This document shows positions 1 through 7,385 of a DNA stretch of 34,597 nt, in pieces (the stretch's first letter is position 1; each line of letters starts with the position of its first letter). The translations under genes and the position numbers were made by a program. The stretch is from Lachnospiraceae bacterium. GTDB lineage: Bacteria > Bacillota > Clostridia > Lachnospirales > Lachnospiraceae. Under the pieces are notes generated by a model that worked only from the letters and a program-made list of their open reading frames with translations, made no database searches and had not been told where the DNA came from. The stretch spans positions 1 to 34,597 of the forward strand of contig JAETNQ010000036.1 in NCBI GenBank assembly GCA_021772075.1, in the 5' to 3' direction.

Positions 1-33
1 CACTGTACTTACATAGTCTAAAAGTGCTTTCAT
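1..33 (-). CDS. Start of a minus-strand gene cut by the window edge
   Basis: An open frame starts at the ATG at 33 (reading MKALLDYVSTV) and runs off the window; an in-frame ATG at 45 is also possible. The support is indirect: a good sigma-A-type promoter lies at 59-87 on the same strand and AGGATGG precedes the ATG at 33. Only 11 residues are visible, so no function can be given. The start at 33 leaves a leader of about 19 nt from the predicted transcription start, whereas the start at 45 would leave no room for a ribosome binding site. Confidence 0.35.
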   Translation of the reverse strand, partial: MKALLDYVSTV

Positions 34-58
34 AAACAAATCCATCCTGTTTTCTTTG

Positions 59-87
59 ATTATACCAAAAAATGGATGAAGTGTTCA
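59..87 (-). promoter_or_regulatory. Sigma-A-like promoter for the gene leaving the left edge
   Basis: On the minus strand a perfect TATAAT (59-64), preceded by TGG (extended -10), lies 17 nt from TGAACA (82-87). It sits about 40 bp from the edge of palindrome A1, the same arrangement as at rfbA, rfbB and pgm. Confidence 0.55.
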
Positions 88-127
88 TAATTTATTCATT
101 CATGCGTTTGTCGTGCCTTTTAAGCAC

Positions 128-539
128 GGAAAACAATTTTGCCAGGCCGGAGGCTGGGCAGAAGGAAGAGGGGCGGCGGAAGGAGGGCAGAGGGGAAACG
201 GCTGGGGAAGAACAGTAGGGGAACAGGCTGGGAATGGTTTCACTGCTACCTCGCGTAGGAAAATGAGATTTTCTTAATATTCTGTTCAGAAAACAGCAAT
301 TTGGTGACACGGATGTCACCAAAAGCCCGCCATGAGCCTGGATGGCGAATCGCGGGCGGTTGCGTCCGGTTGATACTGCTTTACTCGGAATATTTAGAAA
401 ATCCATTTCCCGAAGCCGGCACGGTGAAACCATTCCCAGCCTGTTCCCCTACTGTTCTTCCCCAGCCGTTTCCCCTCTGCCCTCCTTCCGCCGCCCCTCT
501 TCCTTCCGCCCAGCCTCCGGCCTGGCAAAATTGTTTTCC
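128..539 (+). repeat. Giant palindrome A1 (family A, conserved core 267-403)
   Basis: The arms 128-243 and 424-539 are complementary over 116 bp with a single mismatch. They enclose a core (267-403) shared with A2 and A3. The core is closed by GATTTTCTTAATATTC pairing with GAATATTTAGAAAATC. It contains a 10-bp hairpin at 300-323 with loop CGGA, then AGCCCGC pairing with GCGGGC, then CGGGCG-GTTG-CGTCCG. The strand given is the sense in which the GGA loop and the core G-U pairs read. The element fills most of the gene-free stretch 34-667, between the 3' end of the phosphoglucomutase gene and the promoter of the edge gene. Reading frames across it are palindrome artefacts. I see nothing else in 540-667. 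Confidence 0.85.
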
Positions 540-667
540 TTTCCTTTTTTAATATCTGCCCCTTGGATCCTTTTGTCCATATCTATATTGGAAAATGCCC
601 CAAAAATACGGATCCCGCCATCCATATTTCGAGGCATTTTCTTTTCCTTTGCTGATTTAAAAAACCA

Positions 668-2389
668 TTAAATATGAGCCTTCAAAGCTTCCGTCAGTTT
701 TTCCACCTTCTTCTGGGCATCCTCCAGGCTGTTTCCTTTTACTCCCATATAAAATTTCAGCTTCGGCTCCGTTCCCGAAGGACGGGCGCAGCACCAGGAG
801 TCATCCGTCAAGTCAAAGTAAAGCACGTTAGACTGCGGCAGCCCGGTCTCTCTTTCTTCGCCGCTTTCCATATTTAAGATCCGGTTCCTGTCATAATCCC
901 TGAATTCCAGAACCTTCCAGTCGCCAAATTCCTTCGGCGGGTCATTGCGCAATTTATCCATAATAGCCGCGATCTGCCTGGAACCTTCGATCCCCTTTAA
1001 CGTAATCGCATATTGGGTCTCTTTGAAGTAACCGTATTTTTCATACAGATCCAGCATCTGATCCCATACAGTCTTTCCATTCTTCTTGCACCATGCCGCC
1101 ATCTCGCAAAGGCACATAACCGCCACCACGGCATCCTTATCCCTCGCATGGGTTCCTGCAAGGCAGCCGTAACTTTCTTCCAAGCCGAATACATAATGAT
1201 TGGAGCCGCTCTGCTCGAACCACTTGATCTGTTCCCCGATATACTTAAATCCTGTCAATACTTCGATGCATTTTACATGGTAATCATCGGAGATCGCCTT
1301 CGCCATATTGGTTGTTACGATCGTCGTCACCAGCGCCGGATTCTCCGGCATAGCGCCCACTGCCGTCCGCTCCCTTAAAATATATTCCGCGATCAGCATA
1401 CCAGACATATTGCCGGTAAAGGGAACATACTCGCCGCTCTTCGTATCCAGGGCATAAATGCCGAGCCTGTCTGCATCCGGATCGGTAGCAAGAACGATAT
1501 CCGCATTTTTCTCCTTCGCCAGTTTCAATGCCAGGGTAAATGCCTTCGGGTCTTCCGGGTTAGGATAATCCAAGGTCGTAAAGTCAGGATCCGGCAGCTC
1601 CTGTTCCGGCACCACATATACATGCTTGAATCCTAATTCGGACAAGATACGCCTAACCGGCACATTGCCTGTTCCGTGGAACGGGGAATAAACGATCTTG
1701 ATATCATCGGCCATTTCCTTGATAATCTCCGGATGAATGATCTGTTTTTTCAGTTCCTCCATATAAGCATCGTCTATTTCTGACCCGATCACCTGATAAA
1801 GCCCTGCCTTTATGGCTTCTTCTTTATCCATCGTTTTTACTCCATGATAGTCGGTGACATTTTTTACTTCCGTAATAATTTCTTTATCCTTCGGCGCCGT
1901 CACCTGCGCGCCGTCTTCCCAATATGCCTTATAACCGTTATATTCCGGCGGATTATGGCTGGCCGTAATAACGATACCGGAAATACATCCGAGCTTTCTC
2001 AACGCGAAGGACAGTTCGGGCGTCGGACGCAGCGCATCAAATACATACGCCTTAATGCCATTCGCCGCCAGGCAAAGAGCCGCTTCATCCGCGAATTCCG
2101 GCGATTTCCTTCTGGAGTCGTAAGCGATCGCAACACCTTTTTCCTTGCCGCCCTGTTTTAAAATATAATTGGCAAGCCCCTGGGTCGCCTTACGCACGGT
2201 GTAGATATTCATGCGGTTCGTTCCCGCCCCGATCACGCCGCGCAGGCCGCCTGTACCGAATTCCAATTCTTTATAGAAACGGTCTTCGATTTCTTTCTCG
2301 TCATTTCTAATGGCCAAAAGCTCGTTCTTCGTATCCTCGTCAAAATACGCATCATTCAGCCAAAAATTGAACTCTTCCTGATAGCTCAT
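668..2389 (-). CDS. pgcA: Phospho-sugar mutase (alpha-phosphoglucomutase type)
   Basis: The 573-aa cytoplasmic enzyme probably interconverts glucose 6-phosphate and glucose 1-phosphate, the latter being the substrate of RfbA in this window. The serine loop TASHNPP (Ser144) carries the phosphate, DPDADR (about 303-308) is the metal-binding loop, GLEESYG is the sugar-binding loop near 405, and RPSGTEPKLKFY near the C terminus is the phosphate-binding loop. Length fits the long phospho-sugar mutase group that includes B. subtilis PgcA; a phosphomannomutase activity cannot be excluded. The start at 2389 has AGGAGG nine bases upstream. The gene is separated from the GT2 genes upstream by two giant palindromes (B1 and B2) and appears to have its own promoter. 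All key residues are present, with no sign of damage. Confidence 0.93.
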   Translation of the reverse strand: MSYQEEFNFWLNDAYFDEDTKNELLAIRNDEKEIEDRFYKELEFGTGGLRGVIGAGTNRMNIYTVRKATQGLANYILKQGGKEKGVAIAYDSRRKSPEFADEAALCLAANGIKAYVFDALRPTPELSFALRKLGCISGIVITASHNPPEYNGYKAYWEDGAQVTAPKDKEIITEVKNVTDYHGVKTMDKEEAIKAGLYQVIGSEIDDAYMEELKKQIIHPEIIKEMADDIKIVYSPFHGTGNVPVRRILSELGFKHVYVVPEQELPDPDFTTLDYPNPEDPKAFTLALKLAKEKNADIVLATDPDADRLGIYALDTKSGEYVPFTGNMSGMLIAEYILRERTAVGAMPENPALVTTIVTTNMAKAISDDYHVKCIEVLTGFKYIGEQIKWFEQSGSNHYVFGLEESYGCLAGTHARDKDAVVAVMCLCEMAAWCKKNGKTVWDQMLDLYEKYGYFKETQYAITLKGIEGSRQIAAIMDKLRNDPPKEFGDWKVLEFRDYDRNRILNMESGEERETGLPQSNVLYFDLTDDSWCCARPSGTEPKLKFYMGVKGNSLEDAQKKVEKLTEALKAHI

Positions 2390-2443
2390 GATTTCATTCC
2401 TCCTATATTATTTTTTCGGTTTTATTCCGACTATATTTTTTCC

Positions 2444-2452
2444 AGTATATCA
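2444..2452 (-). promoter_or_regulatory. Extended -10 promoter for the phosphoglucomutase gene
   Basis: The minus strand reads TGA-TATACT, an extended -10 about 55 bp upstream of the ATG at 2389. No good -35 was found. Palindrome B1 begins about 30 bp upstream. Confidence 0.45.
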
Positions 2453-2480
2453 CATTTTGGGGGACAGGGCTATAGAGGAA

Positions 2481-2789
2481 ATTAGATTTGGGAAGTTTGG
2501 CGGAGAGAAGTATGCGGCAGCATGGGGGTGGCGGAGGCGGGAATTTTCGGCTGAAGCTTCCAATCAGATTTCACTAATGAAATGGGCAAATGTTACGGAA
2601 CCGGTCGGGTCGGAAACGACGGACATCCTGTCCTGCGTTTCCTAAAATTGCCATCCATGGCAATTTTTCCCTGGTGTGTTGTCCATTTCATAAGTAAAAT
2701 TGCTGATTGTACGCAACAGCCGAAAATTCCCGCCTCCGCCACCCCCATGCCGCCGCATACTGCTCCCCGCCAAACTCGCTAAAGCTAAT
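2481..2789 (-). repeat. Giant palindrome B1 (family B)
   Basis: The arms 2481-2553 and 2717-2789 pair with only a few mismatches. The core between them aligns with the core of B2 when reverse-complemented. It contains a hairpin of GGACA and TGTCC (2621-2633, GGA loop on the minus strand), flanked by GGAAACG and CGTTTCC. A second hairpin at 2644-2667 pairs AAAATTGCCA with TGGCAATTTT around TGGA. The core is closed by ATGAAATGG and CCATTTCAT. Strand is given as the GGA sense, opposite to B2. With B2 it fills the 896-bp gene-free stretch 2390-3285; I see nothing in 2790-2904. Confidence 0.8.
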
Positions 2790-2904
2790 GTATCTAAAAA
2801 AACAAGGAAAGAAAATCAGTTATGTATGAAAGCTGTTTACCACCTCAAAAAATTCATTTATGTTGGAGCCTTTTCTGCCAGCACATTTCATCTATATAAC
2901 CAAG

Positions 2905-3249
2905 AAATCCATGGGCGGAGCCGCCCGTCTGCGGCCGGGTGAAAAGGAAGATGCCGGGAGATGGAGCCTCCGAGGGAAGAGCAGTTTTGGGAATGTTGTT
3001 TTCTGTCAGCCATTTTACTTACGAAATGGTTGGATAGCTAGGGAAAAATCGCCATGGATGGCGATTTTAGGAAACATAGGGCAAGGATGCCCTTTGTTTC
3101 CGTCCCGTCCGTTTTTTCAACCCTGCCCATTTCGTTAGTAAAATCTGACAAAAAACTCCATTCCCAAAACTGCTCTTCCCTCGGAGGCCCCTTCTTCCGA
3201 CACTTTCCTTTCCGCCCGGTCGCAGACGGGCGGCTCCGTCCATGGATTT
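2905..3249 (+). repeat. Giant palindrome B2 (family B)
   Basis: The arms 2905-3009 and 3145-3249 pair over about 105 nt with scattered mismatches, many of them G-U type. The core carries a hairpin GGGCA-AGGA-TGCCC (3079-3092) inside GGAAACA and TGTTTCC. A 24-nt hairpin (3045-3068) pairs AAAATCGCCA with TGGCGATTTT around a TGGA loop. The closing helix is ACGAAATGG with CCATTTCGT. At each of these helices B1 has a different base pair, so pairing is kept while sequence changes. The element begins 37 bp beyond the stop of the GT2 gene at 3286 and is inverted relative to B1. Confidence 0.82.
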
Positions 3250-3285
3250 CCTCCATTTACAGAAAGCTCTCCCTTTTCCCCGCTT

Positions 3286-5280
3286 TTACTCCACCTTCAA
3301 AGAAAAATCACTCCTGTCCAAAGAAAAATTAGGATTATAATACGGATCCCCCTTTTCCAGCACCTCTTTCCATTTCTCGCGGAAACGGGCGGATTCTTCA
3401 TTATAACGGGCCGCCTTTTCGCCCTGGTCATCCAAGCCGCGGGACACGGATTCGTAATGGTACAGCTCGGCAAAAGGGGTGAATACATTCAAATATCCCA
3501 TTTCCCGCAGTTTGATGCAAAAGTCCACATCATTCAGGGAGATGGCAAAGGATTCATCCAAACCCCCCGCCTTTTCAAACAGTTCTTTTGACACCATCAG
3601 GCATGCGCCGGTAACGGCCGATACGTTTTGGGCGTAGCAGAGTCTGCCCATATAACCAAGATTTTCCCTGTGCTGCATATAGTGGCTGTGGCCGGCCGTA
3701 CGGTGGGCGCCAAGCCCCAATACGACACCGGCATGCTGGATTGTTTTATCCGCATAATAAAGCTTTGCCCCTGCCGCGCCCACATCTTCCCGCTGAGCAT
3801 ACATGAGCAGTTCTTCCATCCAGTTTACGGTGATCACCTGGGTGTCGTTGTTCAGAAGAAGGATATATTCGCCTTCCGCCGCCCTTACTCCCAAATTATT
3901 CACGGCAGAATAGTTAAAACTGCCCTCGTAGGTGATAATCCTTATGCGCTCATTTTCTTTCAATTCTTCATAATATTTCTGGATTTCCGGCGTTTCACTA
4001 TTATTCTCCACTATGATGATCTCATAATTATCGTAAGTGGATTTTTCCATAATGGAAGAGATGCAGCGGCGCAGATCCGGCTCGTGGTCCTTATTGGCGA
4101 TCACGATGGATATTTTGGGGTTTCCGATGATCTGGTAGCTGATTTTAAAAATCGTTTCAAACGCCCTCGTGCTGGTAATCTTAAAATGGGTATAGCCATG
4201 CTTGCGCAGATGGTCGGCCACCGCCCCTTTGGCCGCGTCCACCGCATAGGTCTTGGCCTGGATGCCGCTGGCCACGCTGCCTGCATGGGAACGCCAGTAA
4301 TACATGAGCTTCGGCACATGCACCACCTTTTTTGCCTTATCCGTAAGGCGAAGTATCATATCATGATCCTGACTGCCGTCATACTTCGTGCGGAACAACT
4401 CGCTGCCATCTAAAAGATGCCTGTGGAAAACGCTGAAATGGCAGATATAGTTGTTTGCCCGCAGATTATCGATGGCATAATCCGGCTTAAAATGCATCGT
4501 CAGCATTTTGTTGATATCGTTATTTTTAAAAGTAGTTTCGTCGCAGTAAATATAATCCGCGTCCTGCTCATTAATCGCTTTCGCATACTCATAAAGCACG
4601 GAAGGATGCAGGATGTCGTCATGGTCGAAAAGGCCGATATATTCTCCCGTCGCCATGGCCAGGCAGCGGTTCGTATTCCCGGAAATGCCTTCGTTCTTTT
4701 CCAGCTTTTGATAAACGATCCTTTCCCGTCCGCCGTTTTTTTCCTTGTCCTTCTTCTGATATTCCAAACATACTTCGCCCACATAAGCATAGCCGATGTC
4801 AGAGCCATCCGCATAGCCGATGTCAGAGCCATCGGCTAGGCAGAGTTCCCAATTTCCGTAAGTCTGGGCGACCACCGAATCCAGCATGGCCGTTAAAAAC
4901 TCCCTGGGGGTATTATATAAGGGAACCAAAATGCTGAACTTCACCATATGGGGGAACACCGTTTCTTCTTCCCTGCGCCTTTGTTCCTCATCCGGGAAAC
5001 TCGCCGTGCCGTAGCGTTCCATCGCCTCGCGCTCCCGCTCTTTATATTTTATTTTCGCCCAGATCCCGCGCAGATTCCCGCAGTTTTTCAGCCGGTCTTT
5101 CTGCCGGATAACATAATGCATGGCTTTGCGGAAAGGGGCGCTCATCTTCCAGATCGGATTGCTCTTGATTCTGTTGATTTTAAAATTCAGCTCTTCATTT
5201 TTTTCCTCCAGCTCCGCTACGCGTTCCGCCAGATCCGCACACTTGATATGCTCTTTTTCATATGCTTCCTTGTAATCCAT
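3286..5280 (-). CDS. Tandem-domain GT2 glycosyltransferase, probable polysaccharide polymerising enzyme
   Basis: About 664 aa with an N-terminal coiled coil (roughly 1-45, heptad-rich AERVAELEEKNEELN) and two GT2 domains. The first begins FSILVPLYNTP with YCDETTF as the acidic motif; the second begins ISIVIANKDHEPD with LLLNNDTQV and the later SLNDVDFCIKLREMGY region typical of rhamnosyltransferase-like GT2 proteins. It is soluble or peripheral and probably adds sugars from nucleotide donors to the growing glycan in the cytoplasm. A 24-nt tandem duplication (4787-4834) inserts an extra ADGSDIGY just after the first-domain ADGSD motif. The ATG at 5280 has GAGG and AAGAGAAG upstream; an ATG at 5298 gives an ATGA overlap with the upstream gene and is a real alternative. 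Donor and linkage cannot be read from the sequence. Confidence 0.85.
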   Translation of the reverse strand: MDYKEAYEKEHIKCADLAERVAELEEKNEELNFKINRIKSNPIWKMSAPFRKAMHYVIRQKDRLKNCGNLRGIWAKIKYKEREREAMERYGTASFPDEEQRRREEETVFPHMVKFSILVPLYNTPREFLTAMLDSVVAQTYGNWELCLADGSDIGYADGSDIGYAYVGEVCLEYQKKDKEKNGGRERIVYQKLEKNEGISGNTNRCLAMATGEYIGLFDHDDILHPSVLYEYAKAINEQDADYIYCDETTFKNNDINKMLTMHFKPDYAIDNLRANNYICHFSVFHRHLLDGSELFRTKYDGSQDHDMILRLTDKAKKVVHVPKLMYYWRSHAGSVASGIQAKTYAVDAAKGAVADHLRKHGYTHFKITSTRAFETIFKISYQIIGNPKISIVIANKDHEPDLRRCISSIMEKSTYDNYEIIIVENNSETPEIQKYYEELKENERIRIITYEGSFNYSAVNNLGVRAAEGEYILLLNNDTQVITVNWMEELLMYAQREDVGAAGAKLYYADKTIQHAGVVLGLGAHRTAGHSHYMQHRENLGYMGRLCYAQNVSAVTGACLMVSKELFEKAGGLDESFAISLNDVDFCIKLREMGYLNVFTPFAELYHYESVSRGLDDQGEKAARYNEESARFREKWKEVLEKGDPYYNPNFSLDRSDFSLKVE
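4787..4834 (-). repeat. In-frame 24-nt tandem duplication inside the GT2 gene
   Basis: Two adjacent 24-nt units (4787-4810 and 4811-4834) differ at one position, the last base of the unit. They encode ADGSDIGY twice, next to the first GT2 domain's donor-site region. The reading frame is preserved. Confidence 0.9.
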
Positions 5281-5294
5281 CGCTTCTCTTATCC

Positions 5295-7385
5295 TCATAT
5301 TTCCAAATATCGGTTCGTCCAGGCATAAAGCTTCTGCCTGGAGCATCTGTCCTTTGCCAGTATTCCGATCCGGTAACTGCCTTTTGCCAGCGTCCGGCCG
5401 TCGATCATCGCACAGAACCCGGTCAGCCCTACGTGAACCTGATCCGGCAGATTATCTTCCACATCCTTGCGCCTTAACGGCTCCGGCCGGATTCCGGCCA
5501 GTTTTCCCCCGTTTTTCTCCGCATCCCCTTCCGGCTTCAGGAGAATCCATTTATCAAACAAGGCATTATCCGAACCGGAGATAAAACAATAACCTTGGAT
5601 CAAATATGCCGATTCGTCCCTTTTCTCTCCAAAAGCAGCCGCCGGTCCCGCGTACTCCAGGCTGATCATCACACAGGCATCCTCTCTGGCATTTCTTTCC
5701 AGCTCCTCTGCATCCATCGCCTGAACCGGAAGTATTTCCTTCTTTGGTTCATATTCTGCCCTCAGTTCAAAACCAGTACTCAGTATATCGCCCGCCAGAT
5801 ATTTATGGTAAAAAGGATCCTCCCCGTACAGCCCGGGATGCCGCTCATACAACTTGTCCTTTTCCCTAAGAAGCCGGAGCAGCTTTTCTCTGTCGTCGTC
5901 GTTGCCGCGGCTCAACGACTCGTGATGGTATAATGGCGCATCCTGCCAAACCACGTTATAGTATCCCTTCTCGAAAAGAGAAAAACAAAGATCCACATCG
6001 TTAAAAGCCACCGGAAGCTCTTCCGGGAATCCTCCGGCCTCCAGGAACTTCTTTTTTTCCACGGCAAGGCAGGCTCCCGTTACCGCTATCACATTGCGTT
6101 TTCCCCGGTTCCATCCGTAATAATAACCGATATGGTCCTCTTTAAACTGTAGCTTGTGTACCGGCCCAAGCCGCAGATTCACGATTCCGGCATGTTGTAT
6201 CCTGAAGGAGCCGGGATAATACAGCTTCACTCCTGCCGCGCCCGTGTAAGGCCGTCGCGCCATACGGCACAGCTCGTCCAAAAGGCTCCCCGCCTCCCTG
6301 TCCGTTCCATCCGGGAACTCCACATCGTCATTCAGAAAAAGCAGCACATCTCCTTCCGCCGCCTCCGCGCCCATATTGCACATTTTCGAAAAATGGAAGG
6401 GCATCCTCCGATACAGATACCGGACAGAAATCCCGCTCTCTTCCAGCCATTGTTCCAGCTCCTTGCGCACGGCTTCCCCGCTGCCGTTATCTACAAGAAT
6501 GATTTCATAGGGATCTTGGTTCCCTCTTGCCGCCTCTGCCGTCAGGGAACGGACGCAGCGCTTCAGCACCTCAGGATTATCTTTGGAAGGAATCACTACC
6601 GACAGCTTCCTTCCCGCCCCATCGGCGTTTTCTCCTGCGGATACGGGCTGATCCAGACTTTCAACGCCCGAAAGATCAAGAATCCCTTCCTTTCCGATCC
6701 TCATCTCCCGATTAGACTTTCCATGAAACAGCACCTCATCCAAATGCCCGATAGGAAATCCCCATCTTTCCTCCGCCCCGGCATCCCCTTGCCGCTTCTC
6801 AAAACCTCCGCACTTCCGGGCAAGGATATAGCACATATGATAGATTCCGTTTCTGCTGTCTTCCTGCATATTGTCCCTGTCCAGAATCCATTTTTTTTCT
6901 TCCATTGTCAGCTGCCGGAGCAGCTCCGTCCTTACCGCAAATATACTTCCAAAATAAAAAAAAGACAGAAAGGTATCCGGGGACCAGTCCGGCTTAAACC
7001 AAGGCGTATAACGGATGCCTTCCGGACTCAGCACGTCCTCATCCCCATAAAGCATCTGAATTCCGCCGGCGGAAGCGCCGAAATATTCCGCCACGGCCTG
7101 CCTGGCCCGGTCGCTGACCTTTCCGTCAGAAGAGGCAAACAGAATGATATCCGCCGTCTCTTTCTCAAGAACCTTTCCAAGGCAGAAACTGGTACATGCC
7201 TCATACGGAACTTGTTTTACCGTCAGCAGACTGCCGCCGTTTCTCTCTCCGCTCTCCGTTTTCTCCGTCTCTATCTCCTTTATCCATGTATCATAACTTA
7301 CTGTCTTTTTTTCCAGAAGCCTGTCATACCTTTTCCGCCATCTGTCGGCCAGCATTTTTTTCATCCATTGTTTCATCGAAACCAT
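5295..7385 (-). CDS. Large GT2 glycosyltransferase with a C-terminal extension
   Basis: About 696 aa. The N-terminal part holds an incomplete-looking GT2-type segment (MLYGDEDVLSPEG, PWFKPDWSPD). The central domain is complete: LSVVIPSKDNPEVLKRCVRSL, then LLFLNDDVEF as the acidic motif and VAFNDVDLCFSLFEKGYYNV. The last 130 residues look like a separate, probably beta-rich module of unknown function. It likely works with the neighbouring GT2 enzyme in building the repeat unit. Starts at 7385 (GGAGG four bases upstream) and 7376 (ATGA overlap with the methyltransferase stop) are both plausible; longer versions would lie inside the upstream gene. It overlaps genes on both sides, consistent with translational coupling. 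Confidence 0.82.
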   Translation of the reverse strand: MVSMKQWMKKMLADRWRKRYDRLLEKKTVSYDTWIKEIETEKTESGERNGGSLLTVKQVPYEACTSFCLGKVLEKETADIILFASSDGKVSDRARQAVAEYFGASAGGIQMLYGDEDVLSPEGIRYTPWFKPDWSPDTFLSFFYFGSIFAVRTELLRQLTMEEKKWILDRDNMQEDSRNGIYHMCYILARKCGGFEKRQGDAGAEERWGFPIGHLDEVLFHGKSNREMRIGKEGILDLSGVESLDQPVSAGENADGAGRKLSVVIPSKDNPEVLKRCVRSLTAEAARGNQDPYEIILVDNGSGEAVRKELEQWLEESGISVRYLYRRMPFHFSKMCNMGAEAAEGDVLLFLNDDVEFPDGTDREAGSLLDELCRMARRPYTGAAGVKLYYPGSFRIQHAGIVNLRLGPVHKLQFKEDHIGYYYGWNRGKRNVIAVTGACLAVEKKKFLEAGGFPEELPVAFNDVDLCFSLFEKGYYNVVWQDAPLYHHESLSRGNDDDREKLLRLLREKDKLYERHPGLYGEDPFYHKYLAGDILSTGFELRAEYEPKKEILPVQAMDAEELERNAREDACVMISLEYAGPAAAFGEKRDESAYLIQGYCFISGSDNALFDKWILLKPEGDAEKNGGKLAGIRPEPLRRKDVEDNLPDQVHVGLTGFCAMIDGRTLAKGSYRIGILAKDRCSRQKLYAWTNRYLEI

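Noticed and set aside
128-539. Palindrome A1 as a CRISPR array or group II intron
   Set aside because: There are no regular short repeats with spacers, no intron domain V pattern and no reverse transcriptase.
92-671. Overlapping reading frames on both strands in the A1 region
   Set aside because: They share segments such as NFARPEAG-like stretches because the DNA is a palindrome; no ribosome sites or families fit.
2453-2466. Motif CTGTCCCCCA upstream of both the phosphoglucomutase gene and the GT2 gene at 34357
   Set aside because: Only two occurrences were noticed, at different distances from the promoters, which is too little for an operator call.
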